This document shows, piece after piece, positions 1-9,667 of a DNA stretch of 61,361 nt. Where the stretch lies: contig JAQWGO010000104.1 of assembly GCA_029238175.1 (NCBI GenBank), positions 1-61,361 of the forward strand, in the 5' to 3' direction. Below the pieces are notes generated by a model. That model did not search any database. It was not told where the DNA came from and worked only from the letters and a program-made list of their open reading frames with translations. Position numbers and translations under genes: made by a program. This DNA comes from Henriciella sp. GTDB taxonomy: Bacteria > Pseudomonadota > Alphaproteobacteria > Caulobacterales > Hyphomonadaceae. Each line of letters opens with the position of its first letter. Position 1 is the first letter of the stretch.

Positions 1-9
1 CCCGTGATT

Positions 10-87
10 TCTGTCTCATCATCTTTCCCTTCCTAGGAAATGATGAGCGACAAACCCTCTCTTAGCAATTTAGCACGTCTGTCTCAT
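10..87. repeat. 10-bp direct repeat flanking a hairpin
   Basis: TCTGTCTCAT occurs at 10-19 and again at 78-87. Between the copies lies an imperfect hairpin: CTCATCA (15-21) pairs with TGATGAG (41-47) and TTTCC (24-28) with GGAAA (36-40). The right-hand copy sits exactly where the RND transporter reading frame loses family resemblance. This may mark a rearrangement or small-element junction, but too little sequence is visible to tell. Confidence 0.35.
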
Positions 88-894
88 AGTCGCTGACGGG
101 GAACACACCAGCATCATAACACCCGTCGCGCGGATCGAGCAGAGAAAGAGCGTCGACAGTACAATTATGATCAAGAACATAACCGGCAACAGCGTTCCCA
201 TCGCCTTTGGCGCCTCTGTTGCGAACGCATAGTTCAGTCCAGACATGCCTGAAAGGTGGACATCAAGCCCCGGATAATCTGCCTTAATTTGATCGCGAAG
301 CGCTTGCGCCGCATGATAGGACGTTGGCAACTCAGTTCTGTCTTCGCCGGGCAAATTGATCATGATATTGACGGCGGCGGCGTCGCCTTTTGACATAACC
401 GCGCGATTGACCAAAAGCGGGTCGATTAGTGCGATTTGTTTTCGTTCCAGAATACGCGCAGCGTCCCAGCTAGCGGCATTCTCAAACATATCTTCGACGA
501 TCAGATCATCGTCTTCGCCATATGTGTACTGATAGTTGGTGAGAGAATCGACGCGTTTAGCGAATGGGAGCAGCCAAGACTTTTCGGTTATCTCTTCAAT
601 GGCGCGCAGCGTTTCGGGTTGAAAAACATCACCCGACTGCGGCTTCACTAGTATAACATAGCCATCAGGTTTGGTGTACGTTTGCTGATGTGTCTCAAAC
701 GCCTGTAGTTCAGGATTTTGGGGCGAAAAGAATGCGCGATAATCCATCAAAGTGGTTAGCCGTGTCGCGCCAATTGACGCGGCAAACACGACGACTAGCG
801 TCATTAGGATGACGAGCCAACGATAGCGGATCATTAACTCCGGCCAGCCCCCTTCCCTAGTGTCATCTACGTTATTATCATTTTTTAAATTCAT
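70..894 (-). pseudogene. Truncated RND (MMPL/HAE3-type) transporter, N-terminal third
   Basis: The frame encodes 274 residues. It has an N-terminal membrane helix (about residues 26-45), a long periplasmic segment that includes the YRAFF stretch typical after TM1 of this family, and a second membrane helix near residues 233-255. Family members run to about 750-900 residues with 11-12 helices. Here family-like sequence stops after the SATM stretch and four unrelated residues lead to a stop at about position 70. The start is supported by AAAAGG just upstream. The gene is therefore cut by a rearrangement or frameshift and probably inactive; the rest may lie beyond the left edge. No partner lipoprotein is visible beside it. 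Confidence 0.6.
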
Positions 895-1514
895 ACCTTT
901 TGACCTTTAGGCTTTGTCGTTTTCGAGAGCGTGGCTTGGTTGAAGCGCCCATTCTTGCCGAACACATTCACTGAGTTCGAATTCAAGATTGAAGAGAGCG
1001 CGTGTCATGCATGGCGAAGCCTCACGATCGGCATGGCCGCAATGTTTCGAACAACTTTATCGGCTCGCTTCAGCATTCGATGCATGAGTAAACTCCATTA
1101 AGATTATAATCATAATCCTATTGGATGAAGGTCATCATCTATAAAGTCAACCAACAAAGCGAGGCTATTCACATCCGCATTCGATTTGAGGTTAACCATG
1201 AACGTCCAGAAGCAAACCGCAGCAGTCCTTCGTTCAGAAGCGAGCTGACCAAGATAATTGGTGCGGACTATTAAAACTGCCCGCACGAATACTTCACCCA
1301 CCCGATACAATCAGATTGGAAGGGAAGGAATCGGTATCTGGGTTGAGACTGATCCACTCAGTCGGGCCGCCGCCCAATGAAAACTAGGTCATCCAGTTCC
1401 GTTAACATTGCGCCTGTCCAGCGTTACAGAGGCCCAACTCGAACTTACTATTGGGTAAAATTGAGAGGGCGAAGAAACACCTACCTTTATTAGGAGGATC
1501 TATTCGCAAGGTTT
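895..1514. other. 620-bp region without a convincing gene
   Basis: No ORF here resembles a known protein. On the minus strand there is a 66-codon ORF (1110-1310) and a 26-codon ORF starting at 1085 behind a plausible ribosome site; neither is recognisable. A 10-bp palindrome, GATTATAATC, lies at 1102-1111. Next to a truncated transporter, the region looks like decayed coding sequence, but I cannot identify the ancestral gene. Confidence 0.4.
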
Positions 1515-2726
1515 CTAATCCTGAAGCTCTTCAATCGGAATATAATCAAAGTCAAAACCAAAGTGTCTTGGCCCGATCAACTCGATACCTTTTTCGCTTC
1601 GCCATGCGGGAGCGCCCGGCACGCCAACCATGGCGACTTTCTCACCGACAACATAGCCCCCATAACCAACACCTAGCGTCGATTCCCCAGTGTCTGGATC
1701 AAGGTTATATATATAGTCAGGCGCCATGGCATCTAGCTGGCCATCAATCCAAGTCACGATATTTTCGTTCTTAACATAGACCCGGTACGAGCGGCCTTCA
1801 TATTCATCTACACCCTCAAACTCGGCTTCGACCCAGTTGAACCCGCGGTCGCCGCGATCTTCCGCCTTTGTGACAACACCTTCAAAGAGTTTATACCCCC
1901 CAGAGACTTTGACGAGTTCAGAGATAGGATCTTCACCAGCCTCACGGGCTTCACGAACTGTACGCCCATAAAGCTCGGCCTCGGACAAGTTTCCATCCAA
2001 GATGCCTAGCTTTAGTTGATCACCGGACATCGGAGTCATTGTTATTGTGGCATCACCTGCGCTCGCAACCGCAATCGCCCGGGTGATGTCTTCAACACGG
2101 TATTCATCGATCGCATGTTTGATGATAATTTGATCTCCCCATGGCGTTATGATCGCCGTTGGGACCGATGAAATACCATTGATCCAAGGAATAGATTGCT
2201 GAACCTCCGGCACTGCGCGGCCCGTGATACCGCCATCCAGCGTTGGTATACCCATGTCTGCGCCCAGCAAAAGCGCAGTTGCGGTTGCACCAGCGGCTTC
2301 GGACCGAACAAGGGCTGCAACTTCTTTTCCGGTATATTCGCTGAACAATTCCACAGTGCTGCGCCTTGGGTCTTCAATGACTGGAAGCCCCTGCTCTGTA
2401 GTTCTATCAATCACATGCTGCCATGGACCGCCGCCTCCAATCCCTTGAACAGCGACCACCATCCCATCCTCTGGCACATTCTCAGTCGTGATTGTTTGGA
2501 ACACTTTTCCTTCTGCTAGAGCCGCTTTGACATCAGCTATAGACTGGCTGGGGTCACAATTCCGTGTCGATTGGATGCATGATCCGACCAGAATATCGAT
2601 CAGGTTTTGCTCACTCAAGGTGCGTAATTCAAGTTCTGGAGAGGCATCTTCGCAAGCTGCCAATATGGATGGCGACAATAAAAGCATTGTTGCGATTAGC
2701 TTAGTGGAATTCTTCAATCCTAGCAT
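1515..2726 (-). CDS. DUF917 (S-methylthiohydantoin desulfurase-like) lipoprotein
   Basis: The product has 403 residues. The body matches the DUF917/COG3535 family: a glycine-rich GIGGGGPW motif near residue 95, the LDGGITGRAVPE block (family form D-x-x-x-x-G-R-A-x-P-E), and a C-terminal RSEKGIELIGPRHFG block. Family members are linked to hydantoin or thiohydantoin metabolism and are normally cytoplasmic. Here an N-terminal signal sequence ends in the lipobox-like SILAAC (Cys24), so the protein is predicted to be exported and lipid-anchored. GGAAG precedes the ATG. It lies downstream of, and in the same direction as, the TonB receptor, separated from it by a terminator. The substrate is unknown; the family call is firm and the location is inferred. 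Confidence 0.8.
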   Translation of the reverse strand: MLGLKNSTKLIATMLLLSPSILAACEDASPELELRTLSEQNLIDILVGSCIQSTRNCDPSQSIADVKAALAEGKVFQTITTENVPEDGMVVAVQGIGGGGPWQHVIDRTTEQGLPVIEDPRRSTVELFSEYTGKEVAALVRSEAAGATATALLLGADMGIPTLDGGITGRAVPEVQQSIPWINGISSVPTAIITPWGDQIIIKHAIDEYRVEDITRAIAVASAGDATITMTPMSGDQLKLGILDGNLSEAELYGRTVREAREAGEDPISELVKVSGGYKLFEGVVTKAEDRGDRGFNWVEAEFEGVDEYEGRSYRVYVKNENIVTWIDGQLDAMAPDYIYNLDPDTGESTLGVGYGGYVVGEKVAMVGVPGAPAWRSEKGIELIGPRHFGFDFDYIPIEELQD

Positions 2727-2827
2727 GAAACTAACTTCCGAAGTTCTTGTTATCCAAAATGCAAATCAGCCTTATTCAGCCTGCACTCAATCGCGGCATG
2801 AGTAGATTTCGAAGATGCGTCTGTTCT

Positions 2828-2866
2828 TAAAAAATAGCAGGTCCGAGCCATTTACAAGCTCGGACC
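2828..2866 (-). terminator. Rho-independent terminator of the 2881-5418 TonB receptor
   Basis: A perfect 9-bp stem, GGTCCGAGC (2840-2848) with GCTCGGACC (2858-2866), has a 9-nt loop. Read on the minus strand it is followed within a few bases by a run of T (2828-2834). It lies 14 bp past the receptor stop codon. Confidence 0.85.
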
Positions 2867-2880
2867 GGGCCATCTTTCAT

Positions 2881-5418
2881 TTACTCAAAACGGTACTTTA
2901 GGCGTACGCCTATAGAGCGAGGCGGCAAAACATTTGTGCGGAAGGACCGCACGTTTGCACCACTAACATTCTGATTGAACAACTCATTTCCTGCAACGCT
3001 GGTTTCGGCAAGTTCATCGAACAAATTGTCGACATAACCTGTAACCGCCCATTTTGGAGTCTGGTAACCAACTGAAACGCTAGCGCGTCCAAAACTTGGT
3101 AGCGTAAAGCTGCTACCGCGCGCGCCTGCTTCGTCAAGGACATCTCCCTGCCATGCGTAACCGGCATCAAAGATCAGATCGTTGCCATTCGCCAGCGGCA
3201 TCGCATAGCTACCAAAGATTGAGAATTGAGTTTCTGGAGAACCTGGTAGGCGATCACCTGACTGACCCGTCTCAAACAGTGTCGCAAATGGTGTAAGTGA
3301 TGGATCCGCAGTAATCTGGGCCGCTGTCGGTATGGTCGTAACGAGGTCTGGCACATCCTGTGTCAGTTCAGCTTTCGTAAACGACAAAGAGCCGCGCAGG
3401 CTGAAATTATCAGTCACTTGCCAGCTACTGGCCAAATCGAGGCCCATCGTCTCGGCCGCACCCGCATTCACCGTAATTGACGTCCCAGCATTGACCGACG
3501 TTGCCGCCAATTGTGGGTCCGTCCACTCAATAAAGTAAGCTGAACCATTTATGATGAGAGCACCATCCAACCACGATGTTTTGAGGCCAATTTCATAGTT
3601 ATCAACAGTGTCAGATACGTATGCACGTTCGTCGAGCTGTCGAACATCGCTAACCGGATCGGGTCCAAACTGCTGCCCGGCTGCCAAAAGGCAAAGACCC
3701 TGCGGGCTGAGCGGGTCAAACGCTGGACAATCACCACCAGCATTACCTCCGCCCAAGCGATAACCCTGGCTGAATGTCGCGTACGCCAAGTTCCCATTAT
3801 CAAACGTATAGGACGTATTGAACTTGAACAGGCTGCCATCTTCATCCTGCACCGTTGTCGAATCAATCGGCACGTTCGCTTCCAGTTGATCCAGCGTAAA
3901 TGCCGCGGATAGCTGATCGGCCGGAAGCCCATCAAACACATATTCTACGATTGGGAAGAACGTTACATTGCCAGTCTGGAATGTGTAATCGTAGAATCTC
4001 GCGCCGACGGTCACATCCCACTTTTCCGTAATGTCGTAAGAAAACTCGCCAAATAGAGCGGTTTCCTCCAACTCCTGACGGTCAGCAGAGAAATACTCCA
4101 ACGAGCCAGTTGCCGGTAGCGATAATCCGAAATCTTCGATTACGCCTGGCGTGAACTCAGAGGAGATTCCGTTATAAGTATTCTCATTATAGAATGCACC
4201 GACGATCCAATTGTAGCGGTGGTCGCCCTTTGAAACCAAACGAAGCTCTTGGTTGAAGGTTTCTGTCTTATCGTCTTCAAACGTAAATGCGGTAAAGGTT
4301 GGAAAAGCTTCGTAGCTGTATTCTAAAGTAATCAACAAATCAGTTTGATCACGTTGACCATTCTCTGTCGTTTCAGAAAAACCCGTCGCGGATGTCAGCT
4401 CCGCAAATCCAAGATCGGCAATCACTTCCAGCGCGATAAGTTCGTTGTCCCGCTCATTAGGTTCAAGAACACGCTGAGCAGATTCATAATCACCGGTGTT
4501 CAAGATTCCACGACGGCCAGACGTGTTGCGACCTCCATTTTCCTGCTGTTGGAAATAATAAGTCAAAGTCGCATCAACAGCATCAATTGGCTGCCAGCGT
4601 GCCGCAATACGTCCGCCTAAAGTTTGTTCAGTATTCACGTCCGACTGCGGATTAAAGTTAGCAGCGATTTGTGCTGGATCAGTAAAGTCTGGATCAGGGT
4701 TTGAAACGCCCGGCTCCTGAACAACAAAAGGATAATCAATAAAGCCCTGATCATCTAGGTAATCCACAGAGCCGCGGATTGCGAAATTTTCAGAGACCGG
4801 AAAGTTAAACGTGAGGCCAGTGTCTGAACTAATCCCATCACCTTCAGCATAAGAATAAAGATCGGTACGAACTTCCGCAAATTGCTCATCGAAGCTCGGT
4901 TTGTTCGGGATGTAGCGAATTGCGCCGCCCATTGTGCCAGCGCCATAGAGCGTACCTTGAGGCCCAAGCAAGACTTCTACACGCTGCAGATCCTTAAGGC
5001 GCAAATCAACATAAACAGGAATTTCGCCAACATAAGTCGCGACAGTTCCGCCACCATCAGGTTGTCCGAACGCAGCTTGCACCGGTTCCGCATTCAAACC
5101 ACGCACAACGATACGATTGCCGTCTCGCCCACCTTGATCTGAAACGTTCAAACCGGGAACGTAGGATGCAAGTTCTGAAATATCGCCAAAGCCTTGCTGC
5201 TCAATCTGGTCACTGCCGACAGCGGCAATATTAATTGGGATATCCTGTATCGATTCAGAACGACGGGTAGCCGTCACATAGACAGTCTCTTGAACTGCTG
5301 CGGCTTCCTCAGCTTCGTCTTGCGCACTTGCCACGAGAGCTGACGCCGAGCCTAACGCGCAAAGTGCGGCTAAACTCACTGATGTTTTGAGGGCCTTCAT
5401 ATTCGTAGAACGACGCAT
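2881..5418 (-). CDS. TonB-dependent receptor
   Basis: This is an outer-membrane active transporter powered by TonB/ExbBD. The product is about 845 residues: a signal peptide ending near ALVASA, a TonB-box-like VQETVYVTATRR stretch, a plug domain with VEVLLGPQGTLYGAGTMGGAI, and a beta-barrel ending in the aromatic-rich KYRFE typical of outer-membrane proteins. I place the start at the ATG at 5418, eight bases after AAGGA; an in-frame ATG at 5427 has its SD too close. The barrel contains a CPAF...GLCLLAAG segment with two cysteines that could form a loop disulfide. It is divergent from a TPR-sulfotransferase and followed by a DUF917 lipoprotein. The substrate cannot be read from sequence. Confidence 0.93.
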   Translation of the reverse strand: MRRSTNMKALKTSVSLAALCALGSASALVASAQDEAEEAAAVQETVYVTATRRSESIQDIPINIAAVGSDQIEQQGFGDISELASYVPGLNVSDQGGRDGNRIVVRGLNAEPVQAAFGQPDGGGTVATYVGEIPVYVDLRLKDLQRVEVLLGPQGTLYGAGTMGGAIRYIPNKPSFDEQFAEVRTDLYSYAEGDGISSDTGLTFNFPVSENFAIRGSVDYLDDQGFIDYPFVVQEPGVSNPDPDFTDPAQIAANFNPQSDVNTEQTLGGRIAARWQPIDAVDATLTYYFQQQENGGRNTSGRRGILNTGDYESAQRVLEPNERDNELIALEVIADLGFAELTSATGFSETTENGQRDQTDLLITLEYSYEAFPTFTAFTFEDDKTETFNQELRLVSKGDHRYNWIVGAFYNENTYNGISSEFTPGVIEDFGLSLPATGSLEYFSADRQELEETALFGEFSYDITEKWDVTVGARFYDYTFQTGNVTFFPIVEYVFDGLPADQLSAAFTLDQLEANVPIDSTTVQDEDGSLFKFNTSYTFDNGNLAYATFSQGYRLGGGNAGGDCPAFDPLSPQGLCLLAAGQQFGPDPVSDVRQLDERAYVSDTVDNYEIGLKTSWLDGALIINGSAYFIEWTDPQLAATSVNAGTSITVNAGAAETMGLDLASSWQVTDNFSLRGSLSFTKAELTQDVPDLVTTIPTAAQITADPSLTPFATLFETGQSGDRLPGSPETQFSIFGSYAMPLANGNDLIFDAGYAWQGDVLDEAGARGSSFTLPSFGRASVSVGYQTPKWAVTGYVDNLFDELAETSVAGNELFNQNVSGANVRSFRTNVLPPRSIGVRLKYRFE

Positions 5419-5481
5419 ATTTCTCATCCTTAACTTCGGTCGGCTACCCGAAGATCGAGTCCGTCATCCGTTTCCTTTCTC

Positions 5482-5497
5482 TGGACCTAGAGGTCCA
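5482..5497. promoter_or_regulatory. Perfect 16-bp palindrome, candidate operator
   Basis: TGGACCT-AG-AGGTCCA lies in the 190-bp divergent region, about 65 bp upstream of the TonB receptor start and about 110 bp upstream of the sulfotransferase. There is no T-run, so it is not a terminator. The regulator is unknown and no regulator gene is adjacent. Confidence 0.45.
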
Positions 5498-5607
5498 ATC
5501 CTATGTGAACCGCTGATTGAAAATCCGTCACATAAACGCTACGCCAATGCGATGAGAGCCGAAAGTCAACATGAATTTTCGGTTGAACAGCTAGGCAACT
5601 GACTTTG

Positions 5608-7185
5608 ATGCAATACGGTCACATACTGAACGCTTCTTTGGCAGAAGGGTTAAAACTACTCTCAAGGGGCGAATTTCAGGATGTTCATACCTCTGCCATA
5701 GCGATGATCAAACAGGACGTGGAAGATTCTGTCCCTTACTTTTTACTGGGTCATATTGCTCTAGAGCATCGTAACGTCGAAAAATCAGTGTCGCTATTTA
5801 AACAAGCGGCGGCCTATGATTTGGGCAACGCACTATACCACGCACATTGGGCGCGCGCGCTCACTTTACTAAACCGTCAAACTGAAGCGCACGCCGTTGC
5901 AGAAGTCGCGGCCAGTTGCGAGATTACAGACGCGCATACCGCCGATACGATTGGAGTTGTATTCAGCCGTACGGGCTTTCATGATCTTGCGATCAATATG
6001 TTCGAGAAAGCGGTCGCGCTTAACCCGCAGCCTGCCAACTTTCATTTCAACCTTGGATCATCGCTTCAATTCTTGGGAGATTTTGAACGCGCGCGCATCG
6101 CTTATGAAGCTGCCATCGCTCGGGATACAGAACATGTCCGAGCTTGGTCTTCGCTGATTTCATTATCTAAACAAAGCGAACACGATAATCACTTGGTTGA
6201 ATTGGCCGCTTTGTTTGACCGTCACAAGAACGACAGCGATGCAAGACTGCACATAGGGCATGCGATTGCAAAATCGTATGAAGATTTAGGCGATTATCCT
6301 GCAAGCTTCGCATGGCTTGGAAAAGCGAAGAAGCTCAAACGCGAAGAAATCGAATTTGATCGTGATACCGAGTTGGCATTGTTTACGGGTGCGCGCAGCT
6401 CAATGCCAGCGATTCCGCAAAGAAACACGTCACCAGCCTCACCAATTTTCATTTTGGGTTTACCGCGAACGGGCACGACACTTGTCGACCGCATCATCTC
6501 TAGCCACAGGAGCGTATGCTCTGCGGGTGAATTGAACACATTCGCAGGCCTTATCAAGAAAGCCACGAAGACACCTTCAAATCTCGTTCTAGATGAAGAA
6601 ACAATACTGGCCGCGTCACATACGGATCTAGCCGCAATAGGCCGTGAATATATCACGGCGACAGCGCGATTAGCACGCGGCGCATCTCACTTCACAGATA
6701 AAATGCCCCTAAACTTCTTCTATGCCGGTCTAATCCATCGCGCCTTGCCCAATGCACGGATCATTGCGCTACGGCGTGGTTCAATGGACAGCTGCCTCTC
6801 AAATTATCGCCAGCTATTTTCCACCGGTTACTCTTACTACAACTACACTTTCGACTTGGAAGATACCGCAGCATATTTCCAAAGCTTCGATTCCTTGATG
6901 CGGCATTGGCGAGAAATTCTACCACCTTCGCGCTTCATGGAAGTCAGCTATGAGGACATTGTTTACAAGCAGGAGGAACAAACCAAACGATTATTGAACT
7001 TCTGTGATTTGGAGTGGGACGACGCATGCATGAGATTTCATGAGAATGCGGCCCCTGTTTCGACCGCTAGTTCCGTCCAAGTCAGACAACCGCTATATTC
7101 CGGCTCTATTGGTCGATGGAAAAAATACGGATCAGCTTTAGGCCCACTAAAATCAGCTCTCGGCGACCTCGCAACAAGCAACTAA
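5608..7185 (+). CDS. Tetratricopeptide-repeat sulfotransferase
   Basis: The product is about 525 residues. The first ~250 contain several degenerate TPR helices (for example the GFHDLAINMFEKAVALNPQP repeat). The C-terminal half is a sulfotransferase domain: the PAPS 5'-phosphosulfate loop FILGLPRTGTTLVDRI near residue 280, followed by RRGSMDSCLSNYRQLF as the 3'-phosphate-binding region. Such enzymes transfer sulfate from PAPS; the acceptor is unknown. The start is either ATG 5608 or the in-frame TTG at 5605, since AGG at 5593-5595 is better spaced for the TTG. TPR-sulfotransferases are frequent neighbours of TonB receptors in Caulobacterales and sphingomonads, which suggests a shared substrate or regulation. 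No sulfate-activation genes are visible nearby. Confidence 0.9.
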   Translation: MQYGHILNASLAEGLKLLSRGEFQDVHTSAIAMIKQDVEDSVPYFLLGHIALEHRNVEKSVSLFKQAAAYDLGNALYHAHWARALTLLNRQTEAHAVAEVAASCEITDAHTADTIGVVFSRTGFHDLAINMFEKAVALNPQPANFHFNLGSSLQFLGDFERARIAYEAAIARDTEHVRAWSSLISLSKQSEHDNHLVELAALFDRHKNDSDARLHIGHAIAKSYEDLGDYPASFAWLGKAKKLKREEIEFDRDTELALFTGARSSMPAIPQRNTSPASPIFILGLPRTGTTLVDRIISSHRSVCSAGELNTFAGLIKKATKTPSNLVLDEETILAASHTDLAAIGREYITATARLARGASHFTDKMPLNFFYAGLIHRALPNARIIALRRGSMDSCLSNYRQLFSTGYSYYNYTFDLEDTAAYFQSFDSLMRHWREILPPSRFMEVSYEDIVYKQEEQTKRLLNFCDLEWDDACMRFHENAAPVSTASSVQVRQPLYSGSIGRWKKYGSALGPLKSALGDLATSN

Positions 7186-7284
7186 ACGCGTTGGGTCCTA
7201 AAGCGGCTTGAGCGCACATGGATGTTACCATAGCGCACGAGAAAACCACAGAAAAACTGTTAAAAATCAACGTAACAAATCAAA

Positions 7285-7371
7285 TGGTGCGGCCGAGAAG
7301 ACTCGAACTTCCACGGGCTTGCGCCCACAACGACCTCAACGTTGCGCGTCTACCAATTCCGCCACGGCCGC
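7285..7371 (-). tRNA. tRNA-Leu (anticodon GAG)
   Basis: On the minus strand the acceptor arm GCGGCCG (7365-7371) pairs with CGGCCGC (7289-7295). There is a D-arm containing GAATTGGTAGA, an anticodon arm CAACG-TTGAGGT-CGTTG, a long class II variable arm (GGGCGCAAGCCC) and a T-loop TTCGAGT. The discriminator A is at 7288 and CCA is encoded (7285-7287). The long variable arm and GAG anticodon identify leucine, reading CUC/CUU. Confidence 0.96.
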
Positions 7372-7445
7372 ACGCCGGGTAGACGCGGGATATACGCGGC
7401 ACTTGAGCGATTGTGAAGAGGAAAGTCTACGCTATATGCATATGA

Positions 7446-8132
7446 ATGTCAGAACCGCGCAAAGTCCTCTGGGCAACGAGCCCTCACCCTGTCGATTATC
7501 AGGCTGCTGTCACCGCGATGGAAGCCTATGCAAGGTCAATTCGAGAGAACGGCGCACCCGAACTGGTTTGGCTTTTAGAGCACCCTTCCCTCTATACGTC
7601 CGGTACAAGTGCCAAGCGTGAAGATCTTCGCGATCCCAACCGATTCCCGGTATTCGACGCAGGGCGCGGCGGCCAATATACTTATCACGGCCCAGGCCAG
7701 CGCGTTGTATATGTTATGCTGGATGTTGCTGCGCGCGGACGCGATGTTCGGGCCTTTGTTGCAAATCTAGAACGCTGGATCATAGAGGCATTGAAGACGT
7801 TCAACTTGGACGCTGGCACCAGAGACGGACGCGTCGGCGTATGGATCGACCGCACACAGTCCGGCGGTCCACTACGCGAAGATAAGATCGCAGCCATCGG
7901 CGTTAGGTTAAAACGCTGGGTCAGCTTTCACGGCATTAGCTTGAACGTCGAGCCCGAGCTTGAGCACTTCACCGGGATCACACCATGCGGCATCGAAGAC
8001 CCACGCTTTGGCGTCACAAGCCTTGTCGACCTTGGCCTGCCTGTGGACATGTCCGACGCAGATGAAGCGCTCCGCCGATCCTTTGAAACTGTGTTTGAGA
8101 GCGCCACGAATGATGCTCCCGCACCAGCTTAA
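7446..8132 (+). CDS. lipB: Octanoyl-[ACP]:protein octanoyltransferase (lipoate pathway)
   Basis: LipB moves octanoyl from acyl carrier protein to lipoyl domains of 2-oxoacid dehydrogenases and GcvH, before LipA inserts sulfur. The 228-residue product has the usual length and the signature [13 protein letters not shown]. The catalytic lysine is in REDKIAAIG and the catalytic cysteine in GITPCGI. The start ATG 7446 gives MSEPRK; the purine-rich site is weak and an overlapping ATG at 7442 is out of frame. It begins 75 bp from the divergent tRNA-Leu, and its last 4 bp overlap the convergent gene at 8129. lipA is not in the window. Confidence 0.97.
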   Translation: MSEPRKVLWATSPHPVDYQAAVTAMEAYARSIRENGAPELVWLLEHPSLYTSGTSAKREDLRDPNRFPVFDAGRGGQYTYHGPGQRVVYVMLDVAARGRDVRAFVANLERWIIEALKTFNLDAGTRDGRVGVWIDRTQSGGPLREDKIAAIGVRLKRWVSFHGISLNVEPELEHFTGITPCGIEDPRFGVTSLVDLGLPVDMSDADEALRRSFETVFESATNDAPAPA

Positions 8133-8983
8133 TCGAACGCACCAGAAGTTTGGCCGGCGCTATCAAACGCGCCATCCTTAGCTTTCTTACGGTTCGGAAA
8201 CGGTGTCCGTGCAACCCAGAGCAAACTCCAGAACATAACAAAGAAGTTCAAAACAACAATTGTTGAGTAAAAAGACACAAGGTTGGGTCTCACGATATAA
8301 GCTTCTTGGGTTGGTAGCGGTTTATCCGCTGACGGACCGGAATTCCAACCGCCGCCTCTACCACCGCGTTGCCCTTGTGGTGGACCACTGCGTTCACCAC
8401 TTTCTCTGCCGTCCTCACCTGCAGCTTCAGCAGCTTCAGCTTCTTCACGGGCTTTTATCTTCTTAGCTTGAGCTTCGCGTTGCTTGGCCAAATGCTCCTG
8501 CCGCCATCCTTCCGGATCTTCCAAAAATTCTGCTCTTGCCTCGTACATTTTATCGTACTTCGCTGCTGAACCTTGGACACTGGATAAGAAGGATAACGTA
8601 CCCAAAATAAGCGGAATTAGGACGATCAAAGACCAAACCGGTGATTTACCAGCGTGGTTGAGCCGGCGCGCATGAATGACGTAAGAAAGTACCGACGTCA
8701 CAGCAAACAAAGTGAATAGAAAGTACGAGTGAAATGCATTTAGCGACGATGCATCAACACCTGTCGCGCCGACAACACCAAACACAACAGTAAGACCAAG
8801 CCAGCTAATCACCCCAGCAAAGAACAGTACACTCCAAGCCCGCGTAAAGTGCAGCTTTGGAGACTTGCCTGTCGGGTTCAAGAATGTGGCGAACCAATCC
8901 ATTTTGGAAGGTAATTGCTCAGGATCCGTAATCCATGGTCGCTTAGGGTCTAGGGCGCCTTGATTGGCAGATGTATCGCTCAT
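8129..8983 (-). CDS. DUF805-like multi-pass membrane protein with charged insert
   Basis: The product has 284 residues. An N-terminal segment ([17 protein letters not shown]) resembles the start of DUF805 proteins, followed by hydrophobic helices at about residues 50-70, 84-104 and 118-138. A long hydrophilic insert (about 150-225) is first rich in E, K and A and likely coiled, then rich in G, R and Q. A last helix lies near residues 238-260. An AAGGA site precedes the ATG. It is co-directional with a true DUF805 gene upstream, so both may derive from one small-membrane-protein family. Function unknown. Confidence 0.75.
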   Translation of the reverse strand: MSDTSANQGALDPKRPWITDPEQLPSKMDWFATFLNPTGKSPKLHFTRAWSVLFFAGVISWLGLTVVFGVVGATGVDASSLNAFHSYFLFTLFAVTSVLSYVIHARRLNHAGKSPVWSLIVLIPLILGTLSFLSSVQGSAAKYDKMYEARAEFLEDPEGWRQEHLAKQREAQAKKIKAREEAEAAEAAGEDGRESGERSGPPQGQRGGRGGGWNSGPSADKPLPTQEAYIVRPNLVSFYSTIVVLNFFVMFWSLLWVARTPFPNRKKAKDGAFDSAGQTSGAFD

Positions 8984-9035
8984 AGGGGCTTAGTCCTTCA
9001 GGAATGTACGGTTTGGATACGCTTATACACACCAA

Positions 9036-9068
9036 AATAAATTTATCAATAAACGATAATAATTTATT
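9036..9068. repeat. AT-rich inverted repeat between two membrane-protein genes
   Basis: AATAAATT (9036-9043) and AATTTATT (9061-9068) form 8-bp perfect arms around a 17-nt AT-rich loop. It lies just past the stop of the DUF805 gene (9083) and about 55 bp before the start of the 8983 gene. It could be a weak transcript-end hairpin or an AT-rich promoter element. Confidence 0.3.
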
Positions 9069-9082
9069 GAAGCGCGAGAAAC

Positions 9083-9601
9083 TTAGCTAAAACTATCAGC
9101 AGCATCAGTCCCCGGAACAGGACCATGCTTATTCTCGGCCGGCTGCGTGGGAAGCATCCCTACGACGATCGCGGCAATTGCATTAACGATGACTGTACTG
9201 ATCAAAGTCACGGGTAACAATTTCGCTGCAAGAAGCTCAGCCCCTTCCATCATCCCGGCCATGTCACCCGCCAACATTCTCTCAGTCATTTCTTCCTGCA
9301 TGGCGATCTCTGCTGCCCCCATAAAGAAGGGGTTCAGCATCGATCCGACAATTCCGCTAAGGATGAAAGTCACAACGAAAACAACAAGCACCAACCAAGC
9401 TGAAAGCCCGGCATCGTGAAAACGCTTTCCGTAAACACAGATGTACGGATAGATTAGCGCATAGGCCAGCAGCCCAAAGAAGAAGCCTAGCTTCACGCTC
9501 CCGGCTGCAACCAGAACGCTCAAGACGGTCATGATGACCATGCCCTGCCAGAAACGGTTGCGCAAAATCCGGCCATTTGGATTGAACAATAGATTAGTCA
9601 T
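9083..9601 (-). CDS. DUF805 family membrane protein
   Basis: The 172-residue product carries DUF805 hallmarks: an N-terminal FNPNGRILRNRFW motif and the central CVYGKRFHDAGLSAW motif. There are about four to five hydrophobic helices. A middle segment of roughly 30 residues rich in E, M and A lies between helices. GGAGC lies six bases before the ATG. Function unknown; the family is widespread in bacterial inner membranes. Confidence 0.88.
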   Translation of the reverse strand: MTNLLFNPNGRILRNRFWQGMVIMTVLSVLVAAGSVKLGFFFGLLAYALIYPYICVYGKRFHDAGLSAWLVLVVFVVTFILSGIVGSMLNPFFMGAAEIAMQEEMTERMLAGDMAGMMEGAELLAAKLLPVTLISTVIVNAIAAIVVGMLPTQPAENKHGPVPGTDAADSFS

Positions 9602-9667
9602 GACAAAGCTCCATCGATAAGCCGCAACCTAATCGAATTCGATTTCAATTCAATAAACAGCCAGAGC

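Noticed and set aside
7208-7621. 137-codon plus-strand ORF across the tRNA gene
   Set aside because: It overlaps tRNA-Leu and the start of lipB in another frame; no protein-like pattern.
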